Source: an uncultured Riemerella sp. (GTDB taxonomy: Bacteria > Bacteroidota > Bacteroidia > Flavobacteriales > Weeksellaceae). Taken from it: a stretch of 12,340 bases of DNA. A program made the position numbers and the translations under genes. The stretch spans positions 1 through 12,340 of the forward strand of contig CALHQK010000039.1 in NCBI GenBank assembly GCA_938037185.1, in the 5' to 3' direction. Numbering within the stretch: position 1 is the first letter of the stretch; each line of letters begins with the position of its first letter. This document shows positions 7,354-12,340 of this stretch, piece by piece. The notes under the pieces are model-generated. The model searched no databases, had not been told where the DNA came from, and was given only the letters and a program-made list of their open reading frames with translations.

Positions 7354-7782
7354 ATGAAAAATATAGCGATAGCATCTGACCATGCTGGTCATGAAACAAA
7401 AGAATTCTTAAAAAGAAAACTAAAAGCAGATTTCAATATGGTGGATTTTGGAGCTTTTTTCAAGGAAAGTGTTGATTATCCAGACTTTGCACATCCTGCT
7501 GCTTCTTCCATTGAGAAAGGAGACTGCGAATTAGGAATTTTAATCTGCGGAAGCGGAAATGGAATGCAAATGGCAGCTAACAAACACGATGGAATCCGTG
7601 CTGCACTAGCATGGAATACCGAAGTGGCGGCATTGGCAAGACAACATAATGATGCCAATGTAGTAGCCATTCCTGCAAGGTTCGTAAGCAAGGAAGAAGC
7701 ATTAGAGATAGCGAAAACTTTCCTAAACACTGAGTTTGAAGGAGGAAGGCACCAAGCGAGAGTAGATAAAATAAAGCCTTAA
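7354..7782 (+). CDS. rpiB: Ribose-5-phosphate isomerase B (RpiB/LacA family)
   Basis: RpiB interconverts ribose 5-phosphate and ribulose 5-phosphate in the pentose phosphate pathway. The 142-residue protein is of usual size and has the family signature: IASDHAGHETK (6-16; D9, H10), VDYPDFA (40-46), ILICGSGNGMQMAANKHDGIRAAL (62-85) with the catalytic Cys at 65, and RQHNDANVVAIPAR (96-109) with H98. GSGNG in place of the enterobacterial GTGIG is a common variant in this phylum as far as I know. The gene has its own -7 element and a strong terminator, so it is probably monocistronic. Members of this family may also act on allose 6-phosphate; nothing nearby suggests that here. Confidence 0.93.
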   Translation: MKNIAIASDHAGHETKEFLKRKLKADFNMVDFGAFFKESVDYPDFAHPAASSIEKGDCELGILICGSGNGMQMAANKHDGIRAALAWNTEVAALARQHNDANVVAIPARFVSKEEALEIAKTFLNTEFEGGRHQARVDKIKP

Positions 7783-7791
7783 ACAAAACCC

Positions 7792-7835
7792 AATCCTCTT
7801 CCAGAATATATTTTGAAGGGGATTTTTTTATTTTT
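7792..7835 (+). terminator. Intrinsic terminator after rpiB
   Basis: AATCCTCTTC (7792-7801) pairs with GAAGGGGATT (7815-7824) over 10 bp with one T/G wobble, loop of 13 nt, followed at once by TTTTTATTTTT. It lies 10 nt after the rpiB stop and separates it from lon. Confidence 0.85.
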
Positions 7836-7863
7836 AAACAGGAAATTTTGGCATAGAAAATTA

Positions 7864-7883
7864 TTGGCACAAGAATTGTGCAA
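7864..7883 (+). promoter_or_regulatory. Dyad / sigma-54-like -24/-12 element upstream of lon
   Basis: The segment contains GCACAA and TTGTGC as a perfect 6-bp inverted repeat around GAA. The same bases read as TTGGCAC, 5 nt, then TTGTG: a perfect sigma-54 -24 half and a -12 half with GT where GC is usual, at the correct spacing. Transcription from it would begin near 7890-7891, about 90 nt before the lon ATG. No TAnnTTTG element is seen anywhere in the rpiB-lon gap, which makes another promoter type more credible. It could instead be the operator of a dimeric regulator. Confidence 0.4.
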
Positions 7884-7890
7884 TATATGA

Positions 7891-7921
7891 CCCCTTTAAA
7901 TTAAGTCTTTTTATAAAGGGG
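7891..7921 (+). promoter_or_regulatory. Hairpin in the lon leader
   Basis: CCCCTTTA (7891-7898) pairs perfectly with TAAAGGGG (7914-7921) around a 15-nt A/T-rich loop. No T run follows (GGTAATAAT), so it is not a normal terminator. It would form the very 5' end of the lon message if the sigma-54-like element is used, and could protect it or affect its regulation. Confidence 0.4.
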
Positions 7922-7979
7922 GGTAATAATCAACGAATTAAAAAACGACAATTTGTCAGCTATTTTTATAGTATAAATT

Positions 7980-10379
7980 ATGATAGAATTAGAAGATATT
8001 TCTTTTGAAAATCTTATGGATGAAGGTTTCAGTGTTATAACCGAAGAAATTCACGATAAAAACGAACAGCCAAACGAAGAGCAAGAGTCTTTTCCTATTT
8101 TGCCTGTGAAAAATATGGTGATGTTTCCTAATGTGGTGATTCCCATCACTGCTGGAAGAGGAAAGTCTATAAAACTACTGGAAGAAGCCTATAATAATAA
8201 GGAATACATAGGTGTCATCTGTCAGAAAAACTCTGATGTAGAAACGCCAAAAATTGGTGATTTGAACTCCATAGGGACGATTTCAAGGATTATCAAAATC
8301 ATCAAACTTCCTAATGGAAATATCACCGCCATCACTCGTGGTGTGCACCGTTTCCGTGTGAAAAACTACATTTCCACAGAGCCGTTTTTCAGAGCAGAAA
8401 TACAAAAAATGAGGGATTCTTCGCCGAAGAACAAAGAGGAATTTTATGCGCTGATAGACAACATCAAAGATTTAGCAGTAAAAATAATAGAGCTTGACCC
8501 GAACATTCCTAACGCTGCTAATTTCGCTATTAAAAACATAGAAGGAGCAGAAGATTTGCTGAATTTCATCTGCGTGAATGGTAATTTTTCAACAGTAAAT
8601 AAACAAAAACTGCTGGAAGAAAAAAGCCTTTCCATTCGTGCAAGAAAATGCTATGAACTCCTGCAGGAAGATTTCAAAAAATTGGAATTAAGAAATAAAA
8701 TCCATCAGAAAACCACTAAGGAATTAGACAAACATCAGAGGGAATATTTTCTAAATCAGCAGATTAAAACCATTCAGGAAGAACTGGGCGGAGGAACAGA
8801 AAACGATATAGAAGAGCTGAAAGCCAAAGCAAAAAAAATAAAATGGAGTGAGGAAATAGAAAATCATTTCAATAAGGAAATCAACCGTCTGCAAAGACAC
8901 AATCCGAACTCGCCTGACTACAATGTACAGAGAAATTATCTAGATTTCTTCACAGACCTGCCTTGGGAAAATTATACCAAAGATACTTTTGACCTTCCAA
9001 AAGCCGAGGCTGTACTCAATAGAGACCACTTTGGGCTGGAAGACATCAAGAAAAGAGTTCTGGAACACATGGCTGTCCTTAAACTTAAAAACAATATGAA
9101 ATCGCCTATTCTCTGCCTTGTAGGGCCTCCTGGTGTGGGAAAAACTTCCTTAGGAAAGTCCGTAGCAGATGCTTTGGGAAGAAAATACATTCGCCTTTCT
9201 TTGGGCGGTCTGCATGATGAAAGCGAGATACGAGGACACAGAAAAACCTACATTGGCGCCATGGCTGGGCGTATTCTCCAATCCATCAAAAAGGCTGGAA
9301 CTTCTAATCCTGTCATCGTTTTGGATGAGATAGACAAGCTCGGCACGGGAACTCACGGAGACCCATCCTCTGCCCTGCTGGAAGTCCTTGACCCTGAACA
9401 GAATAACAGCTTTTACGATAATTATTTAGAAATAGGCTATGACTTATCAAAGGTAATGTTCATCGCCACAGCCAACAGCCTTTCTACTATCCAAAGGGCG
9501 CTGCTTGACCGAATGGAAATTATCAATCTTTCGGGATATACTTTGGAGGAAAAAGTAGAAATCGCTAAAAGACACCTGCTGAAAAAACAAATCCACGAAC
9601 ACGGGCTGTCTCCGCAAGAATTAAAATTAGGTTCAAAAGAACTAAAACACATCATAGAAGCCCACACAAGGGAAAGCGGCGTGAGAAGATTAGAAAAAAA
9701 CTTGGCGGCTATTGCCCGCTGGGTGGCGCTACAAATCACGATGAATAAAGAATACGACCCTAAAATCAGCATTAAAAAAATTGATGAAATTTTAGGCGTT
9801 CCTATGAGCAAAGCCGTTTCTGAAACCACCAATGAAACAGGTGTGGTGACAGGTCTGGCTTGGACAAGTGTGGGAGGAGATATTTTGTTCATTGAGAGTA
9901 TTTTATCCAATGGAAAAGGAACTCTCAGCATGACAGGAAATCTAGGAACAGTGATGAAAGAAAGTGCTACTTTGGCGTTGGAATACATCAAAGCAAAACA
10001 TAAGGAACTGGGAATAGACGCTGAGGATTTAGAAAGTAAAAACATCCACATCCATGTCCCAGAAGGCGCTACACCGAAAGATGGCCCTTCTGCGGGAATC
10101 GCGATGTTTACCTCCATGGTATCCAGCTACACCAACCGAAAAGTAAGACCTCATCTGGCAATGACAGGCGAAATCACCCTGAGAGGAAAAGTGCTTCCTG
10201 TGGGAGGAATTAAGGAAAAACTCTTGGCGGCGGTTCGCTCAGGCGTGAAAGAAGTGATTCTCTGCGAGGAAAACAGAAAAGATGTGGAAGATATCAAAGG
10301 AGATTATTTCAAGGATTTAAAAATCCATTATGTGAAAACAATGAAAGAAGTAGTAGATTTAGCTTTAGAAAAAAAATAA
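7980..10379 (+). CDS. lon: ATP-dependent protease Lon (LonA type)
   Basis: Cytoplasmic AAA+ serine protease that degrades misfolded and selected regulatory proteins. All parts are present in 799 residues. An acidic N-terminal extension (1-~37) leads into the LON substrate-recognition domain (ILPVKNMVMFPNVVIP from 40), and a helical region runs to ~350. The ATPase has Walker A GPPGVGKTS (382-390), Walker B VIVLDEID (445-452) and a sensor region ATANS (496-500). The protease domain has the catalytic Ser704 in KDGPSAG and Lys747 in GGIKEK, 43 residues apart as in E. coli (679/722). The central membrane-inserted segment of the archaeal LonB type is absent. The gene follows a 197-bp gap holding the rpiB terminator, a dyad and a hairpin, and aroQ begins 4 nt after its stop. 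Confidence 0.97.
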   Translation: MIELEDISFENLMDEGFSVITEEIHDKNEQPNEEQESFPILPVKNMVMFPNVVIPITAGRGKSIKLLEEAYNNKEYIGVICQKNSDVETPKIGDLNSIGTISRIIKIIKLPNGNITAITRGVHRFRVKNYISTEPFFRAEIQKMRDSSPKNKEEFYALIDNIKDLAVKIIELDPNIPNAANFAIKNIEGAEDLLNFICVNGNFSTVNKQKLLEEKSLSIRARKCYELLQEDFKKLELRNKIHQKTTKELDKHQREYFLNQQIKTIQEELGGGTENDIEELKAKAKKIKWSEEIENHFNKEINRLQRHNPNSPDYNVQRNYLDFFTDLPWENYTKDTFDLPKAEAVLNRDHFGLEDIKKRVLEHMAVLKLKNNMKSPILCLVGPPGVGKTSLGKSVADALGRKYIRLSLGGLHDESEIRGHRKTYIGAMAGRILQSIKKAGTSNPVIVLDEIDKLGTGTHGDPSSALLEVLDPEQNNSFYDNYLEIGYDLSKVMFIATANSLSTIQRALLDRMEIINLSGYTLEEKVEIAKRHLLKKQIHEHGLSPQELKLGSKELKHIIEAHTRESGVRRLEKNLAAIARWVALQITMNKEYDPKISIKKIDEILGVPMSKAVSETTNETGVVTGLAWTSVGGDILFIESILSNGKGTLSMTGNLGTVMKESATLALEYIKAKHKELGIDAEDLESKNIHIHVPEGATPKDGPSAGIAMFTSMVSSYTNRKVRPHLAMTGEITLRGKVLPVGGIKEKLLAAVRSGVKEVILCEENRKDVEDIKGDYFKDLKIHYVKTMKEVVDLALEKK

Positions 10380-10383
10380 AGGT

Positions 10384-10791
10384 ATGAAAATTCTAATCGT
10401 CAATGGTCCTAATCTAAACCTCCTCGGAACTCGTGAGCCTGAAATCTATGGAACGGTTTCTATGGCTGATTTTTTAGAAAATCTAAAGGAAAAATTTCCC
10501 GAAGATGAAATTCTATTTTTCCAATCCAATGTAGAAGGAGAAATCATCAACAGGCTGCAAGAAGATGATTATGAAGCTCTTATCATCAATCCTGCCGCCT
10601 ATACTCATTACTCTTATGCGATTGCAGACTGTCTCAAAAACATTCAAAAACCCAAAATAGAAGTCCACATCAGCAATATCTATACGAGAGAAGAATTTAG
10701 ACAAAAATCAGTAACTGCGGCTCATTGCAGCGGTGTCATCTCTGGATTTGGGCTAGATGGCTACCGACTGGCTGTTTTAAGTTTGAAATAA
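10384..10791 (+). CDS. aroQ: Type II 3-dehydroquinate dehydratase
   Basis: Catalyses the third step of the shikimate pathway, reversible removal of water from 3-dehydroquinate, as a cytoplasmic dodecamer. The 135-residue protein shows all active-site blocks: NGPNLNLLGTREPEIYG (7-23) with R17 and the catalytic Y22, FQSNVEGEII (46-55), IINPAAYTHYS (67-77) with N69 and H75, and EVHISNIYTREEFR (93-106) with H95 and R102/R106. NPAAYTHYS replaces the more usual NPGAYTHTS, a mild change. The start is the ATG 4 nt after the lon stop, so aroQ is cotranscribed with lon and has no room for its own promoter between them. A strong terminator follows. Confidence 0.95.
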   Translation: MKILIVNGPNLNLLGTREPEIYGTVSMADFLENLKEKFPEDEILFFQSNVEGEIINRLQEDDYEALIINPAAYTHYSYAIADCLKNIQKPKIEVHISNIYTREEFRQKSVTAAHCSGVISGFGLDGYRLAVLSLK

Positions 10792-10821
10792 AGTTTTTAT
10801 TGTTGTTAGAAATTTAAACTA

Positions 10822-10857
10822 AAATCTCTTCATCGTTTTGATGAGGAGATTTTTTTA
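10822..10857 (+). terminator. Intrinsic terminator after aroQ
   Basis: AAATCTCTTCATC (10822-10834) pairs with GATGAGGAGATTT (10840-10852), 13 bp with one wobble and a 5-nt loop, followed by TTTT. Read on the minus strand the stem is followed by TTTTAG, so it may also weakly stop the converging 88-residue gene, whose stop is 44 bp away. Confidence 0.9.
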
Positions 10858-10900
10858 TTGTGAATAAAAAATACATTTGGAAAATCACCAATCTCTCTTT

Positions 10901-11167
10901 TTAATTTTCATCATATATGATTGACAATTTATCTATTAGCCTTTCTATATTATATCCTATTGCATTAATTTCCTCTTTTTTATCTATCCCATGTTCAACA
11001 AAATAATTAGACAATTTATCTAATAACTTTTCAAAATCTTCTTTATTTCCTTGTAGATAACCCACTTTTTTCTCTTCAAGAAAAACAATTCCTATTGGTA
11101 TTGCTGTATATTTTGATATATTTTTATATTCTTCTTTTGTTATTTTAATCTTTGTTATTTTATTCAT
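10901..11167 (-). CDS. Small soluble protein of unknown function (88 residues)
   Basis: I do not recognise this protein. It starts MNKITKIKITKEEYKN, has no signal peptide or clear membrane helix, and is rich in Lys, Glu and Ile. Residues ~22-40 (AIPIGIVFLEEKKVGYL) look like a beta hairpin, and residues ~42-86 look like two amphipathic helices (EDFEKLLDKLSNYF and EINAIGYNIERLIDKLSII), so a small alpha/beta domain is likely. A purine-rich tract lies just before the ATG. It is the last of three minus-strand genes in the AT-rich tail and is separated from the next one by 173 bp that hold an inverted repeat. Its size and setting would fit an immunity protein or antitoxin-like partner, but nothing in the sequence proves that. 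That it is a real gene is supported by its complete frame and A/T-rich codon use in keeping with its neighbours. Confidence 0.6.
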   Translation of the reverse strand: MNKITKIKITKEEYKNISKYTAIPIGIVFLEEKKVGYLQGNKEDFEKLLDKLSNYFVEHGIDKKEEINAIGYNIERLIDKLSIIYDEN

Positions 11168-11237
11168 ATACTTTTTTTTCTTGTTTCAATATGCAGAGTT
11201 ATTAATATTCTCCATGAGTGTAGAGTTTAGGTAAAAT

Positions 11238-11298
11238 TGTAACAAATACACTCCAATAATAAATCTTTCATCTGCCTGCTAATTTTATATTTGTTACA
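11238..11298. repeat. Perfect 11-bp inverted repeat in the gap between the 88- and 106-residue genes
   Basis: TGTAACAAATA (11238-11248) is repeated inverted as TATTTGTTACA (11288-11298) with 39 bp between. It lies within the 173-bp gap 11168-11340, where I see no gene and no good promoter. It could be a pair of operator half-sites, a long-loop stem, or the remnant of a mobile or shuffled segment. Confidence 0.5.
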
Positions 11299-11340
11299 TA
11301 TATCAAAAGTAATAACCAGCCTCTTTAATACACTTGATTT

Positions 11341-11661
11341 TTATGGTTTATTCACCCATTTTTTTGTTTCAGAATAATATATTTTAGCTTCATCAAAACC
11401 AATGTTAAAATATATTATATAATTGACACTATCTTTTTTCTCATAATATGGACCTTGGTCCATTGGCTCTTTCTCTCCTAATTCTAATACTGTATTCGGT
11501 AATCTTTTATTTTTTATTCTAAAATTTTCAATTTTATTTATAAGGCTTTCGCCCTTATTTTCATAAGTTTGATTTTCTTCATATATTAGTAGTAATATTA
11601 TTAATGCAATCGCCAATACTACTAACAATATTTTATTTACTTTGGCTTTGATATATTTCAT
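11341..11661 (-). CDS. Small signal-anchored protein of unknown function (106 residues)
   Basis: Not recognised. Residues 1-10 are Lys-rich (MKYIKAKVNK), and residues 11-27 form one strongly hydrophobic helix with no lipobox Cys and no clear cleavage site. The protein is therefore probably anchored in the inner membrane with ~78 residues outside. The outer part has NKGESLINKIENFRIKN, then RLPNTVLELG (53-62) and GPYYEKKDSVNYIIYFNIGFDE (70-91), ending in a Trp-containing strand. The helix, 'LP..L.ELG' and 'NY.IYF..GFDE' order recalls the C-terminal part of pseudopilin-like proteins, but this is only a resemblance. Its first 16 residues, and the DNA including 14 bp before the ATG, are nearly identical to those of the lipoprotein gene upstream, from which it is separated by 68 bp without a terminator. 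The two are probably cotranscribed. Confidence 0.65.
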   Translation of the reverse strand: MKYIKAKVNKILLVVLAIALIILLLIYEENQTYENKGESLINKIENFRIKNKRLPNTVLELGEKEPMDQGPYYEKKDSVNYIIYFNIGFDEAKIYYSETKKWVNKP

Positions 11662-11675
11662 ATGGCGTTATTATT
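11615..11675 (-). repeat. Shared-leader repeat, copy 1
   Basis: Matches 12280-12340 at 60 of 61 positions; the one difference (11620 versus 12285) is a synonymous GTA/GTG change in codon 14. It covers 14 bp before the ATG and codons 1-15 plus two bases of codon 16. Beyond codon 16 the two genes have no visible similarity. On the upstream side the match continues to the end of the window, so its full length is unknown. Confidence 0.95.
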
Positions 11676-11729
11676 TTTTTAATTTAACTAATAAATTTTT
11701 ATATGGATAAAACCCAACACAATGGAAGA

Positions 11730-12326
11730 CTACCTAATTTCTATTAACTTCTCTTTAAAATTATAGTATGACATAGCATCTTTTGTAGGAGAAATTCTTA
11801 TAAATTTGGATTTTAAAGAATCTTCTTTTTTATATTTTGAGAAATACAATTTTAATCTTTTTGTTTCATATTTTTTCAATAAGTCATATTTTATTGAGAA
11901 TGTAATTTCTTCTTTTTCTTGAGGACTAATTATTAGAAAAATAAAATCATCTAATGATATTACAGGTGGATCTCTATCTTCTTGCTTCTCATGGTGTTTA
12001 CTTACAATTTTACTATAAAAAGGATAGTAACTGATTTCAACCACATCTTTATTTACATTCTTTATTTTAGGATATGGTCTTTTATCTAAATCTCCCTCAT
12101 AATCATATATCATGCAGTAGTATTCATCGCTTTTATTTTCAATTTTTATAGTGATTAAAAAATCATTATTATTTTCCACAACATGTAATGCATCTATGCT
12201 TATATCATTCAGTTCATTATTTATGGGGTTATTTTGAGGCAATGCACTCTTTTTCTCACAACCTAAACACAAACATAATAATACCACTAACAATATTTTA
12301 TTTACTTTGGCTTTGATATATTTCAT
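11730..12326 (-). CDS. Lipoprotein of unknown function (198 residues)
   Basis: Not recognised. The N-terminus MKYIKAKVNK is followed by a hydrophobic stretch and LLCLCLGCEKK, a lipobox with the likely lipidated Cys at 23 (position -3 is Cys rather than Leu, slightly atypical). The mature part starts with a Ser/Pro/Asn linker (~26-40). It continues with alternating polar and hydrophobic strands: ISIDALHVVENNNDFLITIKIENKS (~42-66), VVEISYYPF, DDFIFLIISPQEKEEITFSIKY (126-147) and RLKLYFSKY (157-165). This suggests an immunoglobulin-like beta sandwich. The residues after Cys are EKKSA, with no strong acidic surface-export signal, so a periplasm-facing position is more likely. Its leader and first 16 residues are a near copy of those of the 106-residue gene downstream. 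The coding sequence is complete, but its promoter lies beyond the window edge. Confidence 0.7.
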   Translation of the reverse strand: MKYIKAKVNKILLVVLLCLCLGCEKKSALPQNNPINNELNDISIDALHVVENNNDFLITIKIENKSDEYYCMIYDYEGDLDKRPYPKIKNVNKDVVEISYYPFYSKIVSKHHEKQEDRDPPVISLDDFIFLIISPQEKEEITFSIKYDLLKKYETKRLKLYFSKYKKEDSLKSKFIRISPTKDAMSYYNFKEKLIEIR

Positions 12327-12340
12327 ATGGCGTTATTATT
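12280..12340 (-). repeat. Shared-leader repeat, copy 2 (runs to the window edge)
   Basis: Partner of 11615-11675 (60/61 identical). It holds the 14 bp before the ATG and the first 15-16 codons of the lipoprotein gene, the part encoding the positively charged region and start of the signal sequence. The repeat reaches the last base of the window, so more upstream similarity, and possibly more copies, may lie beyond. Confidence 0.95.

Noticed and set aside
7947..7957. Small palindrome GACAA-T-TTGTC near the lon start codon
   Set aside because: Only 5-bp arms in AT-rich sequence; may be chance, and there is no second copy in the window to support a binding site.
9437..10117. 226-codon open frame on the minus strand within lon
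   Set aside because: It lies entirely opposite the lon protease and ATPase coding region, whose motifs are intact. The translation is Ser/Leu/Ile-rich and has no recognisable domain; it is a by-product of lon codon use.
11186..11215. Nine-codon ORF (MENINNSAY) just upstream of the 88-residue gene
   Set aside because: Possible as a leader peptide, but such short frames are common by chance in AT-rich DNA and there is no attenuator-like hairpin or run of regulatory codons.
11286..11293. Plus-strand TATATTTG resembling a -7 element
   Set aside because: No plus-strand gene follows and no TTG lies at the right distance. It also forms part of the 11-bp inverted repeat, which explains it as well.
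11661..11729. Possible integron attC-like site between the two shared-leader genes (TAACGCC/GGCGTTA near the ATG)
   Set aside because: Only one short core-like motif is seen, without the paired R/L boxes and hairpin of an attC site. The repeat also extends into coding sequence, unlike integron cassettes.
1..12340. CRISPR arrays, tRNA or rRNA genes, insertion sequences
   Set aside because: I saw no regularly spaced direct repeats, no cloverleaf-like or rRNA-like segment, and no transposase frame on either strand.

Overview
The window looks like a chromosomal segment from an AT-rich member of the Bacteroidota, most likely the class Flavobacteriia and close to Weeksellaceae (Chryseobacterium-like). 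The evidence is the set of protein types (flavobacterial-style three-domain DsbD, Bacteroidota-type RpiB, an OmpA/MotB lipoprotein, WaaA), the near absence of Shine-Dalgarno sequences, and several perfect TAnnTTTG -7 elements, the Bacteroidota housekeeping promoter signature. The assignment is inference; no rRNA or other marker is present.

Left part (1-3773, all minus strand): an edge-truncated lemA gene with its own promoter-like element, then a compact unit transcribed leftwards consisting of an O-methyltransferase, a cytoplasmic-looking SH3/NlpC-P60 peptidase and waaA (Kdo transferase). The peptidase and waaA are joined by a TAATG stop/start overlap. Upstream of them is a monocistronic OmpA-like lipoprotein with a well-formed promoter and a hairpin terminator. 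These genes are mostly cell-envelope functions.

Middle part (3970-10791, all plus strand): tilS and dsbD overlap by ATGA; rpiB follows with a -7 element and a strong terminator; lon and aroQ form a two-gene unit (4-nt gap) ending in a strong terminator. These are core housekeeping genes for tRNA decoding, periplasmic thiol reduction, sugar isomerisation, proteolysis and the shikimate pathway. The lon leader is unusual: a dyad that also reads as a sigma-54-type -24/-12 element is followed, just where transcription would then begin, by an 8-bp G/C-ended hairpin.

Right part (10901-12340, all minus strand): a visibly more AT-rich accessory tail with three unrecognised small genes: an 88-residue soluble protein, a 106-residue membrane-anchored protein and a 198-residue lipoprotein. 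The last two share an almost perfect repeat of at least 61 bp covering the leader, the start codon and the first 16 residues, after which the two proteins are unrelated. The repeat runs off the window edge. This shared-leader, different-body arrangement is the most interesting structure in the window and suggests a cassette-like family of exported proteins. Its function cannot be read from the sequence.
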